Below, in pieces: positions 8,180 through 15,719 of a DNA stretch of 57,708 nt (the stretch's first letter is position 1; each line of letters starts with the position of its first letter). The translations under genes and the position numbers were made by a program. Under the pieces are notes generated by a model. That model made no database searches. It saw only the letters and a program-made list of their open reading frames with translations, and was not told the DNA's origin. This DNA is from Acidobacteriota bacterium (GTDB lineage: Bacteria > Acidobacteriota > Vicinamibacteria > Vicinamibacterales > UBA2999): assembly GCA_016192845.1 (NCBI GenBank), contig JACPTI010000017.1, forward strand, positions 1 through 57,708, in the 5' to 3' direction.

Positions 8180-8458
8180 CTACGCGCCGTTGATCCAGAC
8201 CAGCTTGCGGCAGCTCGGACAGGCGAAGGCCAGACGCAGGTCGCTGACGAACGAGACGTACCCGCCGGCGCCAAGCTGAGTACACGCGGGACACACGCCG
8301 CGGTCGCTCACCTCGACGCTGGCCACGCGCAGCGGCCTGCCGGTATCGGGGCACGGGACCGTTCGCGGCGCCCCGCCGGATGCGCGGACCACCAGCGTCT
8401 GCCGGCGCCACTCGAACAGCCCATAGAACTGATCGCCGCCACCTGGAACGGATGTCAT
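8180..8458 (-). CDS. Small zinc-ribbon-like protein
   Basis: This 92-residue protein has two Cys pairs, CPAC (about residues 56-59) and CPSC (about 81-84), spaced as in a zinc ribbon, with a further CPDTGRP upstream. The N-terminal part reads GLFEWRRQTLVVRAS. I do not recognise a specific family. It lies 50 nt downstream of the HD-GYP gene on the same strand and could be co-transcribed. A nucleic-acid or protein-binding zinc role is a guess. Confidence 0.6.
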   Translation of the reverse strand: MTSVPGGGDQFYGLFEWRRQTLVVRASGGAPRTVPCPDTGRPLRVASVEVSDRGVCPACTQLGAGGYVSFVSDLRLAFACPSCRKLVWINGA

Positions 8459-8508
8459 ACGGCGGCGATATTAGCATCTCTGCCCGGTTTCCGGCAGAGC
8501 TGGCGACG

Positions 8509-9336
8509 TCACGCGCCTGCCGCCACCGCCGCGACGGCCGGCATCGACTCGCCGCCGAACATGGTTGACCACGCCTGCACCACGTCGGGATCGAAATGGG
8601 TGCCCGCGCACCGGACGAGCTCGGCGGTGGCGTCACTCCACGACAGCGGCGTCCCGTAGGGGCGTCGCGCGGTCATCGCGTCGTGTGCGTCGATGAGCGC
8701 GATGATGCGCGCACCGACCGGGATGGTCGAGCCCGCCAGCCCGAAGGGATAGCCGCTCCCGTCGTGCCGCTCGTGTGTCGCGCGGACGATTGGCGCCGTG
8801 GCCGCAAGCACGGGAATCCCCGCCAGCAGCTCCGCACCGATCGTGACGTGAAGCCGAAGGATCGCCATCTCGTCATCGCTCAGCGAACCGGGGCGATCCA
8901 GGATGTGCAATGGAATCGCAAGCTTGCCGATGTCGTGAAAGAGCGCCGCGCGCCCGATCCCGCTGACCTCCATGGCGGGCAGCCCGATTCGGCTGGCAAG
9001 CGCCACAGCCCCCTCCGCCACGCGACAGGCATGTAAGTACGTGGCGGGGGCGCGGGTCTCGAACGCCGCCAGCAGGCCCGACTGCGCAAGGTCCGGACCC
9101 AGACGCGCCAGCATCGCCTTGGTCCGCTCGAGACCAACCGTGACCTCTGCCAACAGGCGGTGTCGTCGTTCGTCCGCGGCATCGGCCGGCCGCCAGCCGA
9201 TATAGATGCCGTTCGGGCCAGACACGTTCGCGAGGGAGCCCAGTTCGCGCGCCAGCGGCGCGTGCGGCGCGTTCGTCGTGGCGCGCACAGCCGCCGCCGG
9301 ATCCGATTTCGAATACGAGCTCGTGACAGGCCGCAC
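8509..9336 (-). CDS. HD-GYP domain protein (putative cyclic-di-GMP phosphodiesterase)
   Basis: This 275-residue protein has a C-terminal HD-GYP domain: LFHDIGKLAIP supplies the HD pair, LRLHVTIGAELL the next metal histidine, and THERHDGSGYPFGL the HHExxxGxGYP-type motif with intact GYP. Enzymes of this type hydrolyse cyclic-di-GMP. There is no receiver domain; the roughly 100-residue N-terminus is helical and of unknown function. The GTG at 9336 was chosen because GAGGAGG stands just upstream with ideal spacing; longer starts lack this. It is divergent from a PilZ gene, the classic cyclic-di-GMP receptor, so the two may belong to one signalling circuit. Codon use is normal. Confidence 0.85.
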   Translation of the reverse strand: MRPVTSSYSKSDPAAAVRATTNAPHAPLARELGSLANVSGPNGIYIGWRPADAADERRHRLLAEVTVGLERTKAMLARLGPDLAQSGLLAAFETRAPATYLHACRVAEGAVALASRIGLPAMEVSGIGRAALFHDIGKLAIPLHILDRPGSLSDDEMAILRLHVTIGAELLAGIPVLAATAPIVRATHERHDGSGYPFGLAGSTIPVGARIIALIDAHDAMTARRPYGTPLSWSDATAELVRCAGTHFDPDVVQAWSTMFGGESMPAVAAVAAGA

Positions 9337-9820
9337 AGCACCTCCTCGCAGCGACAAACCGCTTACCGGACGGGGACTGGATCGGAAACCGTCCGTTGCA
9401 GGGCAAGCGAGATGCCAGGCGCACTCGCGTGCAATTGGGCGCAAAACAGCGGCCGAACACCCGCGAATCGCACGACAGGCTCACGCAAAGTGCCGTCGCG
9501 CCGCCCGCCCCTGCCGGCGCGCCGACATCTCACTCGTGGCTCGCGGCACGGAACGTTCAAGTGGGGTAACACGAGACGCCTCGATGACATGTCGCAGACG
9601 CACTGACAGTCGGCCGCGCGTGAGCGAAAACGCGCAGTTCGATCCACCCGTGCGCAATGGCGCGACGTGGCATGCATGCTGCGCCGCGCCGCTGTCGTCG
9701 CCACGACCGCTATCGCCGGTGAGCCGACCTTCAGTAGGTCCGATTCAACCAATATGTAGTAGGTATTTGGCTTCAACCCACACTATGTGGTATGGCATGG
9801 GTCTCGCACAGCGGGCGGGC
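9337..9820. other. Divergent intergenic region between HD-GYP and PilZ genes
   Basis: About 480 nt without a credible gene. It must hold promoters for both neighbours. TTGGCT at about 9769 and TATGGC 18 nt downstream are a possible sigma-70-like pair toward PilZ, overlapped by the small palindrome CCACACTATGTGG. Evidence is weak. Confidence 0.35.
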
Positions 9821-10294
9821 ATGACGACGCCCCCTCAGATGACGACGACGGCCCCAGCGGCCCACGGCACCATCACGGCTGAAGAGATTCAGAACCTGCT
9901 GGCGGATCTCAATATCGATTCACTGATTGCGAGCCTGGAAGGCGAGCCGCAGGCCGCCTCGCCGGCTCCGGTCGTCGCGCGCCCGCGCGCCGCCGAGAGC
10001 GAACGCCGCGCTGCGCCACGTCACGCCTGCGAAGAGCTGCCCACGGACGTCCGGCTGACGATCCCGGGCGCCGCGGATGTGGCCATCGTCAACATCTCGG
10101 AGACCGGTGCGCTCATCGAAACGTCGCGCCGCTTGAGCCCCGGCACGACTGCCGACCTGTTCGTGCGGCTGAACGGCCGGCGTCACGCGCTGCGCGCGAC
10201 GACCGTCCGGTCGGCGCTGCACTCGATCCAGTCCGGGGTCGTCTACCGCACCGCCCTCCAGTTCGAACAGCGCTTGCCTCTCGAGGCGCACTGA
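9821..10294 (+). CDS. PilZ domain protein
   Basis: This 157-residue protein has an N-terminal low-complexity linker and a C-terminal PilZ-like domain: ERRAAPRHACEE contributes the RxxxR part, and VAIVNISETGALIETSRRL is the [D/N]xSxxG-type strand (here NISETG), so the cyclic-di-GMP contact residues look conserved. Such proteins bind cyclic-di-GMP and act on motility or secretion machines. The pseudo-PilT gene starts 14 nt downstream, so the two are co-transcribed. The start is uncertain: in-frame ATGs also occur at 9785 and 9797; 9821 was chosen for the GGGCGGGC before it. Confidence 0.78.
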   Translation: MTTPPQMTTTAPAAHGTITAEEIQNLLADLNIDSLIASLEGEPQAASPAPVVARPRAAESERRAAPRHACEELPTDVRLTIPGAADVAIVNISETGALIETSRRLSPGTTADLFVRLNGRRHALRATTVRSALHSIQSGVVYRTALQFEQRLPLEAH

Positions 10295-10308
10295 CCGATA
10301 CACTGCTG

Positions 10309-12345
10309 ATGAGCCTGCTGGCGACGTTGATCGCCGCACTCGATCGCGCGGGCGGCGAACGGCTCGTGCTCCGTTCCGGGGAGCCGCCCCACATCGTGAC
10401 AGGCGACAGACGCCACGATGTCGGCACGGCCAGAGTGTCCTCGAAGGCGCTCGAAACGCTGGCCGGCAAAGTGCTGTCGCCCGCCGGCCAACGCGTTTTT
10501 GCCGAGACCAACGGCGTCGTCGAGCGGCTGAGCGATTTCGCCGCTCCACTCGTCATACACACGCGCCGCGCCGGCGACGACATTACGATTGAGGTGCGCC
10601 GCGTCCTCCCCGGGAGCGAGGCACCGGTCGCCGAGGCCAATAGCGGCATCCCGGTGCCGACGGAAGCGCCGCCGCCCGTTCCTCCCCCGCTCCCCGTGCC
10701 TCACCCGGGTGTCGATCCGCTCGTCGTGCCGCCGGCGGGATCGGAGACGCCGCCCGACCAGGACCCCGAATGGGTGGAAATCGAGCTTCGACGATCGAGG
10801 GCGGGCGGTGCACCGGCACCAACGCCGGCTGCACCAGCGGCCCAGACGATGGCCGCGGCCGACGCGGCGTCGATGCTCGTGTCAGTGCCCGATGGCCCGC
10901 GCGAATTCCGGCTGGTCAGTACGCCGTCACCGGAGCTGAAATCCAGTGCAGGCGCGACCCGAGAGCCCGAAGCGGTCGCGAGGGCGGAACCGGAGCTTCA
11001 GCCGGCGACCGACTCGGTCACGACCCTGTCGGTTGCAGCGCGGGACCAACCACCAGTTGGAGAACCGGGCCAGGAGAATCCGGCGGCATGGGACGCTGCG
11101 GCGGGCACCGACTCCGACTCCAAGCCGGAGCTCGAACGGCCCGTGATCCCGATACGAATCGTTCCGAACCGCGAGCGGAGCCAAGAGCCGTCAACGCGCT
11201 TCGAGGGAGGGCCGGGCGAGCTGGAGTACTGGATCCGGCAAGCCGCTCACCGAGAAGCGCGTGCGCTGTACCTGCGAGCCGGCGACGCGCCGGTCGTGCG
11301 CATCGACAGCCAATTCGAGCCTCTCGCAACCGGGACGCTGGACGCCGCGATGCTCGATGAGATCACGACCGCCTTGACGAGCGACCAGGAGTGGCACGCC
11401 GCAGGCGAGCACGAATTGGTGCGCGAGTACGACGGGATCGGACTCGTCCGGTGCCGCGCATTTGTCGATCATCGCGGCCCTGGCTTCGTGCTGACCTGGT
11501 CCTCCCCGGAGTCGGCGGCCGCGCTCCAGCAACACATCCCGCGACGGGTACGGCGATCCTGCGAACGAGACGACGGGCTCGTGGTTGTCTCCGCCGCCGC
11601 CGACGCTGACGTCACCGCGATGGTGGCGGCCGTTGCCGAGTGGACCGCGAGCCGGCGCGGCTATCTCATTTCAGTCGAGCCTGCAGAGGGCCTGGGGCAC
11701 GACATCGCCGGCGCCTCGGTCAGTGTGCGACGCGTCGGGGGGTCCGACGCCGAGCGCGCCGCCGCCGTTCGCCAAGCGGCACGGGAACAGCCTGACGTGC
11801 TCGTCGTGGCGCTTCCCTCCGCGGGGGCGGCCGAAGAGGCCATCCGTGCCGTGAGCGCCGGTTGCCTCGTGATCATCGGGGTCGTGGCGCCGTCGACGCC
11901 GCGGGCCGTCCATTCATTCCTGCGCACAATCGACTGGTCGACCGAAATGGAGTTGCGCCGGCTGGTTGCGGCATGGTTCCGGTGCGGCTTCAGCTACCGA
12001 GCCCTGCGCCGCCTCGACGGCGGCCGCGGGGTTGTCCATGACCTGCTGGTCGGGACGCCCGAGGTACGCGCGGGGCTCGAAGCGTGGAACTTCGAGGCGA
12101 TCGAGGCGGTGCAGCGTGCCGGCCGGGACGGCATGCGGTCGCTCGACGCGGCGCTCGCCGCCGCCGTCAGTCGCGGCGAGATCTCGCTCCGTCAGGCCGA
12201 CTCCCACGCCGTGGAGCGCCGGACGGTGGTCACCCTCGTCCGCCAGGCCGCGCGCCTGCGGCGCCGCCAGGTCGCGGAGGCGCAGCCGGACGACCACAGT
12301 CCGCGGCTGCTTCGGGCCATTCCGGGCGGCCATCCGGCGCCCTGA
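10309..12345 (+). CDS. PilT-like pseudo-ATPase with duplicated N-terminal domain
   Basis: This 678-residue protein resembles twitching ATPases of the PilT/PilU class but is degenerate. Residues 1-100 (RLVLRSGEPPHIVTGDRR) and about 305-400 (ALYLRAGDAPVVRIDSQF) both look like the PilT N-terminal domain, so it is duplicated around a Pro/Ala-rich linker. Residues about 415-600 follow the RecA-like core: VVVSAAADADVTAMVAAVAEW stands where Walker A should be and has no GKS/GKT, while YLISVEPAEGLGHDI and QPDVLVVALPSAGAAEEAI follow the PilT pattern of the Asp box and Walker B but lack the acidic GE(M/L)RD. ATP hydrolysis is therefore unlikely. It follows a PilZ gene closely, so a regulatory role is plausible. 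Function is inferred. Confidence 0.68.
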   Translation: MSLLATLIAALDRAGGERLVLRSGEPPHIVTGDRRHDVGTARVSSKALETLAGKVLSPAGQRVFAETNGVVERLSDFAAPLVIHTRRAGDDITIEVRRVLPGSEAPVAEANSGIPVPTEAPPPVPPPLPVPHPGVDPLVVPPAGSETPPDQDPEWVEIELRRSRAGGAPAPTPAAPAAQTMAAADAASMLVSVPDGPREFRLVSTPSPELKSSAGATREPEAVARAEPELQPATDSVTTLSVAARDQPPVGEPGQENPAAWDAAAGTDSDSKPELERPVIPIRIVPNRERSQEPSTRFEGGPGELEYWIRQAAHREARALYLRAGDAPVVRIDSQFEPLATGTLDAAMLDEITTALTSDQEWHAAGEHELVREYDGIGLVRCRAFVDHRGPGFVLTWSSPESAAALQQHIPRRVRRSCERDDGLVVVSAAADADVTAMVAAVAEWTASRRGYLISVEPAEGLGHDIAGASVSVRRVGGSDAERAAAVRQAAREQPDVLVVALPSAGAAEEAIRAVSAGCLVIIGVVAPSTPRAVHSFLRTIDWSTEMELRRLVAAWFRCGFSYRALRRLDGGRGVVHDLLVGTPEVRAGLEAWNFEAIEAVQRAGRDGMRSLDAALAAAVSRGEISLRQADSHAVERRTVVTLVRQAARLRRRQVAEAQPDDHSPRLLRAIPGGHPAP

Positions 12346-12364
12346 CCGGCACCGTAGGCACTTT

Positions 12365-12422
12365 AGTCCCACGTGCCAGGTCTAAACCCACCGCCTTTCA
12401 GGCGGTAAGCTTTCAGCAGGTC
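12365..12422. repeat. Palindromic repeat family A, copy 2 (inverted)
   Basis: The reverse complement of 104-161 with one mismatch. It starts 20 nt after the pseudo-PilT stop. A partial tail copy, CACGTGGGACT, follows near 12454. Confidence 0.85.
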
Positions 12423-12516
12423 CGATCTGATCGGCTGCATCGAGCTAACGAGCACGTGGGACTGGCGATGCGCGCGCCGTGGCGCGCGCCTATGAACGAC
12501 TACCGCGTCGGGCTGC

Positions 12517-12585
12517 GACACCCGCGCGCGGGGCGACTTTCAGTCGCGCGCGGAGTCTACCGCCTTTCAGGCGGTAGTCGTTCAA
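12517..12585. repeat. Palindromic repeat family A, double-hairpin form
   Basis: The unit has two hairpins, GCGACTTTCAGTCGC-like and ACCGCCTTTCAGGCGGT. It is the reverse complement of 57640-57708 with about one difference over 69 nt. A diverged copy lies just upstream (about 12490-12510). Confidence 0.85.
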
Positions 12586-12649
12586 GCACCCCAGGCATCA
12601 TAGGCACTCCCTGTAAGACAGCGCCTGCAGATCCGGACGGAAGTGTAAT

Positions 12650-12672
12650 GTTTTGACCGGAACGGTCGAAAC
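12650..12672. promoter_or_regulatory. Candidate operator palindrome upstream of the NtrC-type gene
   Basis: Arms GTTTTGACCG and CGGTCGAAAC around GAA pair in 9 of 10 positions, about 100 nt before the regulator start. No -10/-35 pair or -12/-24 box is clear. Confidence 0.35.
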
Positions 12673-12772
12673 ACCTGTCAGGGGTCTGCGCCGCTCGCAC
12701 GCCACCAGCCACGGCGCCCGTGGCAGCAACACGTAGGAAAACTCTCGGAATGAGCCGCCCAGCGGTCCAACC

Positions 12773-14197
12773 ATGACGCAACCCGGACGACGGGCAGTAC
12801 TGGTCGTCGAAGACGACGCGGAGCTGAGACAAACGGTCTGCGAATCGCTGCAGGCCTCCGGCTTCGCCGCCGCGGAATCCCCCGACGCGAAGGACGCCAT
12901 CGAGCGGCTCAAGGGCTTCGCCTACGACGCGCTCGTCACGGACCTGAACCTGCCGGACGGCAGCGGGATGGACGTCCTCGAGGAGGCGCTGAGCCGCTAT
13001 CCGCAGATCCGCGCGGTGGTGGTGACCGGCTTCGGGGGCGTGGCCGACGCGGTGTCGGCCATCAAGCGCGGCGCGGTGGACTTCCTGATCAAGCCGTTTC
13101 AGCTCACGCAGCTCGCCCGCGTGCTCGAGGCGTCGATCGACCAGCTGCGGCTCCGCGAAGAGAACGCCGAGCTGCGCGCCCAGCTCCGCGAGCGCTTCCG
13201 CTTCGACAGCATCATCGGGCGCCACAGCACGATGCGCCAGCTCTTCGCGACGCTCGAGCAGGTGGCGCCGACCAACAGCACCGTGCTCCTCATCGGCGAG
13301 ACGGGCACGGGCAAGGAGCTGATTGCCCGGACGATCCACCACAACTCGCCCCGGGCGGACAAGAAGTTCGTCGCCTTCAACGCGGCGGCCATTCCCGAGA
13401 CGCTGGCCGAGGCCGAGCTGTTCGGCCACGCCAAGGGGGCCTTCACCGGCGCGGTCAGCGCGCGCGTGGGCCGGTTCGAGCTCGCCGACGGCGGCACCCT
13501 GTTCATCGACGAGGTCGCGTCGATGTCGCTGCCGCTGCAGGCGAAGCTGCTCCGCGCGCTGCAGGAGCGCGAGGTCCAGCGGCTCGGCGAATCGAAGTCG
13601 ATGAAGGTCGACATCCGCGTCATCACCGCCACCAACTCCGATCTGCGGCATCTGGTCAGGGAAGGCTCGTTTCGCGAGGATCTGTTCTACCGGCTGAACG
13701 TCATTCCCATTCGCCTGCCGCCGCTGCGCTCGCGCCGCGAGGACATTCCGCTGCTGGCGCAGCACTTCGTCAACAAGTCGTGCGCCGAAAACGGCATTCC
13801 ACCGAAGCCGATCACGCAGGAGGTGCTGCAGATGCTCATGGCGCACCCCTGGCCGGGCAACATCCGGCAGATCGAGAACGCGATGGAGCATGCCGTCGCG
13901 ATGAGCATGGCGGCGCCGGCGATCGGTCCCGAGGCGCTGCCCGAGGAGGTGCGCAGCCAGACCAACTCGGCGCTCGTTCCCGTCGTGTCGATTCCCGACG
14001 AGGGTCTCGACTTCACGGCGGTCGTGTCGCAGCTCGAGCGCGAGCTGCTGACGCGTTCGCTCGAAAAGACCGGCGGCAACAAGCGGCAGGCGGCGCGGCT
14101 GCTGAGTTTGAGCCGCACGACGTTTCTCGACAAGCTGCAGCGGCTCAGCATCGAGGAAGCGGCGGTGGCCCCGCTGCAAGTGGAAAGCGGGAATTAG
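12773..14197 (+). CDS. Sigma-54-dependent response regulator (NtrC family)
   Basis: This 474-residue protein has a receiver domain (residues about 7-120, acidic pair ED at 13-14, phosphoacceptor Asp57 in VTDLNLPDG, Lys in IKPFQ), an AAA+ sigma-54 activation domain (about 143-375: Walker A GETGTGKE, the sigma-54-contact loop GAFTGA, Walker B FIDEV) and a Fis-type helix-turn-helix (about 435-465, NKRQAARLLSLSRTTF). It should activate sigma-54 promoters after phosphorylation by a histidine kinase. A cytoplasmic-looking histidine kinase is encoded convergently at 14536-15279 and is the most likely partner. The glycine motif GAFTGA is intact. Confidence 0.93.
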   Translation: MTQPGRRAVLVVEDDAELRQTVCESLQASGFAAAESPDAKDAIERLKGFAYDALVTDLNLPDGSGMDVLEEALSRYPQIRAVVVTGFGGVADAVSAIKRGAVDFLIKPFQLTQLARVLEASIDQLRLREENAELRAQLRERFRFDSIIGRHSTMRQLFATLEQVAPTNSTVLLIGETGTGKELIARTIHHNSPRADKKFVAFNAAAIPETLAEAELFGHAKGAFTGAVSARVGRFELADGGTLFIDEVASMSLPLQAKLLRALQEREVQRLGESKSMKVDIRVITATNSDLRHLVREGSFREDLFYRLNVIPIRLPPLRSRREDIPLLAQHFVNKSCAENGIPPKPITQEVLQMLMAHPWPGNIRQIENAMEHAVAMSMAAPAIGPEALPEEVRSQTNSALVPVVSIPDEGLDFTAVVSQLERELLTRSLEKTGGNKRQAARLLSLSRTTFLDKLQRLSIEEAAVAPLQVESGN

Positions 14198-14212
14198 CGC
14201 GTTGGGGTGCCT

Positions 14213-14539
14213 TCAGGCGGCGCGCAGCGCCTTGATCAATTCGACGACCTCGCGATGCCGCTCGTCAGCCCGCTGGTCCATCCGATCCAGCACCCGGCTC
14301 ATGCGCTCTTCCATGCTTTGGATAAGCGCCCGCGCCTCCGCCTGCATGTTGCCGATGAGCGCCTGGGTCTCTGCGTGCGTGTCCTTGATCAATGTCCGCG
14401 TGTCTGCGTGCGTGTCTTTGATGAGCGCCCGCGTGGCCTCGCCATTCTTGCGGGCAGCATAGGTCAGAAACGCTCCCAAGATCGAGGCAAACACCCCCGC
14501 GGCGCTCAACACCAAAACGAGCACTTCCCAGAAGCTCAT
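14213..14539 (-). CDS. Small membrane/coiled-coil repeat-family protein, copy D
   Basis: This 108-residue protein has one N-terminal membrane segment (LVLVLSAAGVFASILGAFLT, residues about 7-26), the invariant AARKNGEATRALI, then 11-residue repeats (LIKDTHADTRT, LIKDTHAETQA, LIGNMQAEARA, LIQSMEERMSR) and the invariant tail ADERHREVVELIKALRAA. The repeats suggest a right-handed coiled coil. Members occur at 27022, 40864 and, truncated, 32732. This is the longest copy, with the most repeats. Its ATG overlaps the histidine kinase stop (ATGA), so here the protein is made with a kinase; the other copies stand alone. Function is unknown. Confidence 0.72.
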   Translation of the reverse strand: MSFWEVLVLVLSAAGVFASILGAFLTYAARKNGEATRALIKDTHADTRTLIKDTHAETQALIGNMQAEARALIQSMEERMSRVLDRMDQRADERHREVVELIKALRAA

Positions 14540-15279
14540 ACAGACCCTGAGGTGATTGTAGTCCGTCGCGGCAGTGTCAGCACGAACGACGCGCCCTGCG
14601 GCTGCCGCTCGTAGGTGAGCGTCCCGCCGTGGCTGCCCGCAATCTCGCGGGCGGCCCAGAGCCCCAGCCCGGCACCCTCCCAGGGCTCCCGCGTGCTGGC
14701 GAACAGCCCGAAGGCGCGCTCCGGCGGATCGAGAGTAACGCCAGGGCCATCGTCAGAGACGCGCAGCACGACCGCCCCGTCCGCCGGCTCCAACTGTACA
14801 AGGATGGAGCCGCGCCTCCCCGCCAGCGCCTGTTCCGCGTTGGCAATGAGATTCAGCACCGCCTGCTGGAGCTGGCCTCGAATCCCCGCGACCTGATAGT
14901 CGTCGGCCGGCGCCTCGAGCCGGATCGTCAGCCCGGCGCGCCGGATGGCAAAAGCGCGCAGCGTGATGGAATGTTCGGCAATTTCGCGCAGGTTCACCGT
15001 GGCGGACTCCTGGACCGGCGCTCGCGTGAAGAGCTGCACGTTGGCGAGCGCCGCAGTGGCGCGAGCGCTCTGGCTGCGGAGCCGATCGAGTGCGGGAGCG
15101 GCCGCCGCGGGCATGTCGGTCCGCTGCTCCAGCAGTTCCAGCGTGCCCGAGATCACTTGCAAAGCGTTGTTGATGTCGTGAATGAGCCCGGACAGCAGGC
15201 GCGCCGTGACGGCGGCCCGATTCAGCGCCAGCAGCGTGTCGGGCCCTGGTAGCTCGATCTGATCGCGCACGAAGCGCAC
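14536..15279 (-). CDS. Sensor-less histidine kinase
   Basis: This 247-residue kinase lacks any sensor or membrane segment. The H-box GLIHDINNALQVI holds the phospho-His at residue 34, NLIANAEQAL (about 143-152) is the N-box, and VSDDGPGVTL and GAGLGLWAAREIAGSHGG are the ATP-lid motifs. It resembles the NtrB/PilS catalytic core. It probably phosphorylates the convergent NtrC-type regulator. Input may come from a partner, and the translationally coupled small membrane protein downstream is an obvious candidate for linking it to the membrane; this is inference. Confidence 0.88.
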   Translation of the reverse strand: MRFVRDQIELPGPDTLLALNRAAVTARLLSGLIHDINNALQVISGTLELLEQRTDMPAAAAPALDRLRSQSARATAALANVQLFTRAPVQESATVNLREIAEHSITLRAFAIRRAGLTIRLEAPADDYQVAGIRGQLQQAVLNLIANAEQALAGRRGSILVQLEPADGAVVLRVSDDGPGVTLDPPERAFGLFASTREPWEGAGLGLWAAREIAGSHGGTLTYERQPQGASFVLTLPRRTTITSGSV

Positions 15280-15308
15280 ATCTTACCGGAAAACCAGCCA
15301 AGGGCTTA

Positions 15309-15369
15309 GGACCGCTATACGGCTCGTTGAGGCTGGTACGCACACTTCGTGGAGCCGTTATAGCGGTCC
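15309..15369. repeat. Strong inverted repeat with 17-18-nt arms
   Basis: The left arm 15309-15325 (GGACCGCTATACGGCTC) and right arm 15352-15369 (GAGCCGTTATAGCGGTCC) pair with one bulge around a 26-nt loop. It lies 30 nt upstream of the histidine kinase and has no T-tract. It could be a regulatory hairpin or a solitary repeat. Confidence 0.7.
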
Positions 15370-15504
15370 AGCGGGCGTTATCGACACAGACCGCGTGACG
15401 CCGGGGCGCGCGCGGGCGAGCGGTGCGTCGTCAGGGGTGCATAGGAGTGCACGAAACGCCCTCGACGGGTGTGCGGACGGCCGCTGGATGACGGGCGTCC
15501 GACA

Positions 15505-15670
15505 CGCCTGGCCGGAAAACCGTCAGCCGCGCCGTACGACGTTTCAGGCCCCAAGCACGTACCAGGCGGGGGCGACGGGCGAGGCTCCGCCGGTGTGCGC
15601 GCCGCACAGTGCCGTGCGAACCGACACCGAGCGGCCGCGAGGATCCCTCGAATTCCACGTATTTGGCCGG
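15505..15670 (+). promoter_or_regulatory. Conserved leader block, copy 1
   Basis: Three boxes recur in order before three secreted-protein genes: GGCCGGAAAACCGTCAGCC (here near 15510-15528), CGACACC (15622-15628) and ATTTGGCCGG (15661-15670). The distance between the first two boxes is 95-100 nt in all copies. It could be a shared promoter or structured leader RNA for the protease downstream. Confidence 0.5.
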
Positions 15671-15719
15671 ATTTCGGCGTCCGGACCAGGTGGCCGGAGA
15701 ATTGCCGCACGAGGGGCAG

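Noticed and set aside
10309..12345. Active PilT/PilU retraction ATPase
   Set aside because: No Walker A GKS/GKT and no Walker B acidic pair; called a pseudo-ATPase instead.
12557..14179. 540-residue open frame opposite the NtrC-type gene
   Set aside because: High GC in third positions keeps the antisense frame open; the plus-strand product has all domain motifs, and the antisense one is a run of Arg/His/Glu without domains.
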